Shown here piece by piece: positions 13,371-13,432 of a stretch of 13,432 nucleotides of DNA. The notes under the pieces were generated by a model, which was not told where the DNA came from, did no database searches, and saw nothing but the letters and a program-made list of their open reading frames with translations. Source of the DNA: Caldilineales bacterium (lineage in GTDB: Bacteria > Chloroflexota > Anaerolineae > JAAEKA01); the NCBI GenBank assembly GCA_021463315.1, contig JAJTXO010000048.1, positions 1-13,432 of the forward strand, written 5' to 3'. The translations under genes and the position numbers were made by a program. Position 1 is the stretch's first letter; each line of letters starts with the position of its first letter.

Positions 13371-13432
13371 CGCACTAGGTACCTTCATAACGTGAAATCT
13401 TGACGAATGAGGCAAGTTTTCTCAGGTGATTG

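Larger units (their letters stand above)
13135..13432. other. Divergent intergenic region at the right end
   Basis: No gene is seen in these 298 bp. They hold the galE ribosome binding site (GAGG on the minus strand, 13142-13145), a modest minus-strand promoter candidate and a strong plus-strand promoter. A short direct repeat GTGGGTTG occurs twice near 13175-13210. The rightward gene must start beyond or at the very edge of the window; no convincing start with a ribosome binding site is visible. Confidence 0.7.

Overview
The window is a GC-rich bacterial segment that looks like Chloroflexota (Anaerolineae/Caldilineae-like). This is inferred from gene style, an F420-type luciferase-like oxidoreductase, DUF433/DUF5615 and HicBA toxin-antitoxin pairs, and many short palindromic and octameric repeats. 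No marker gene is present to prove the lineage.

Layout. Positions 1-226 hold no gene but contain three short palindromes and a probable leaderless promoter. Positions 227-2721 (+) encode a membrane histidine kinase and an OmpR-type response regulator with overlapping stop and start. Facing it on the minus strand (7549 to 2736) is a four-gene sulfate ABC transporter operon in the order cysA, sbp, cysT, cysW. Its ATPase carries two C-terminal universal-stress-protein-like domains. Positions 7550-7885 are a divergent intergenic region with two octamer-repeat arrays in opposite orientation. Each array lies just upstream of the ribosome binding site of the gene it faces. Rightward from there is a TIGR03617-like LLM oxidoreductase (7886-8896), then a DUF433/DUF5615 toxin-antitoxin operon (8991-9667) with its own sigma70 promoter and a palindrome beside the -10.

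The right third is a tightly packed minus-strand operon running from 13134 to 9702: galE-like epimerase, hicB, hicA, GT4 glycosyltransferase, psuG. The hicBA pair sits inside the operon, and the glycosyltransferase start overlaps the hicA stop. The glycosyltransferase and psuG genes each contain a hairpin-forming element that stays in frame and adds peptide sequence. In psuG it lies between two active-site residues. A near-consensus promoter at 13342-13370 points right, out of the window.

How the parts work together: the transporter would import sulfate (or thiosulfate), with its ATPase possibly controlled through the Usp tail. The kinase has exactly two cysteines, both in its sensor region, and might sense a redox or sulfur signal, but a link to the adjacent transporter is only inference. 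The epimerase and glycosyltransferase suggest surface polysaccharide or glycoconjugate synthesis; psuG is a nucleoside salvage enzyme without its usual kinase partner in view. The features most worth a second look are the CysA-Usp-Usp fusion, the two in-frame palindromic insertions, and the paired inverted octamer arrays.
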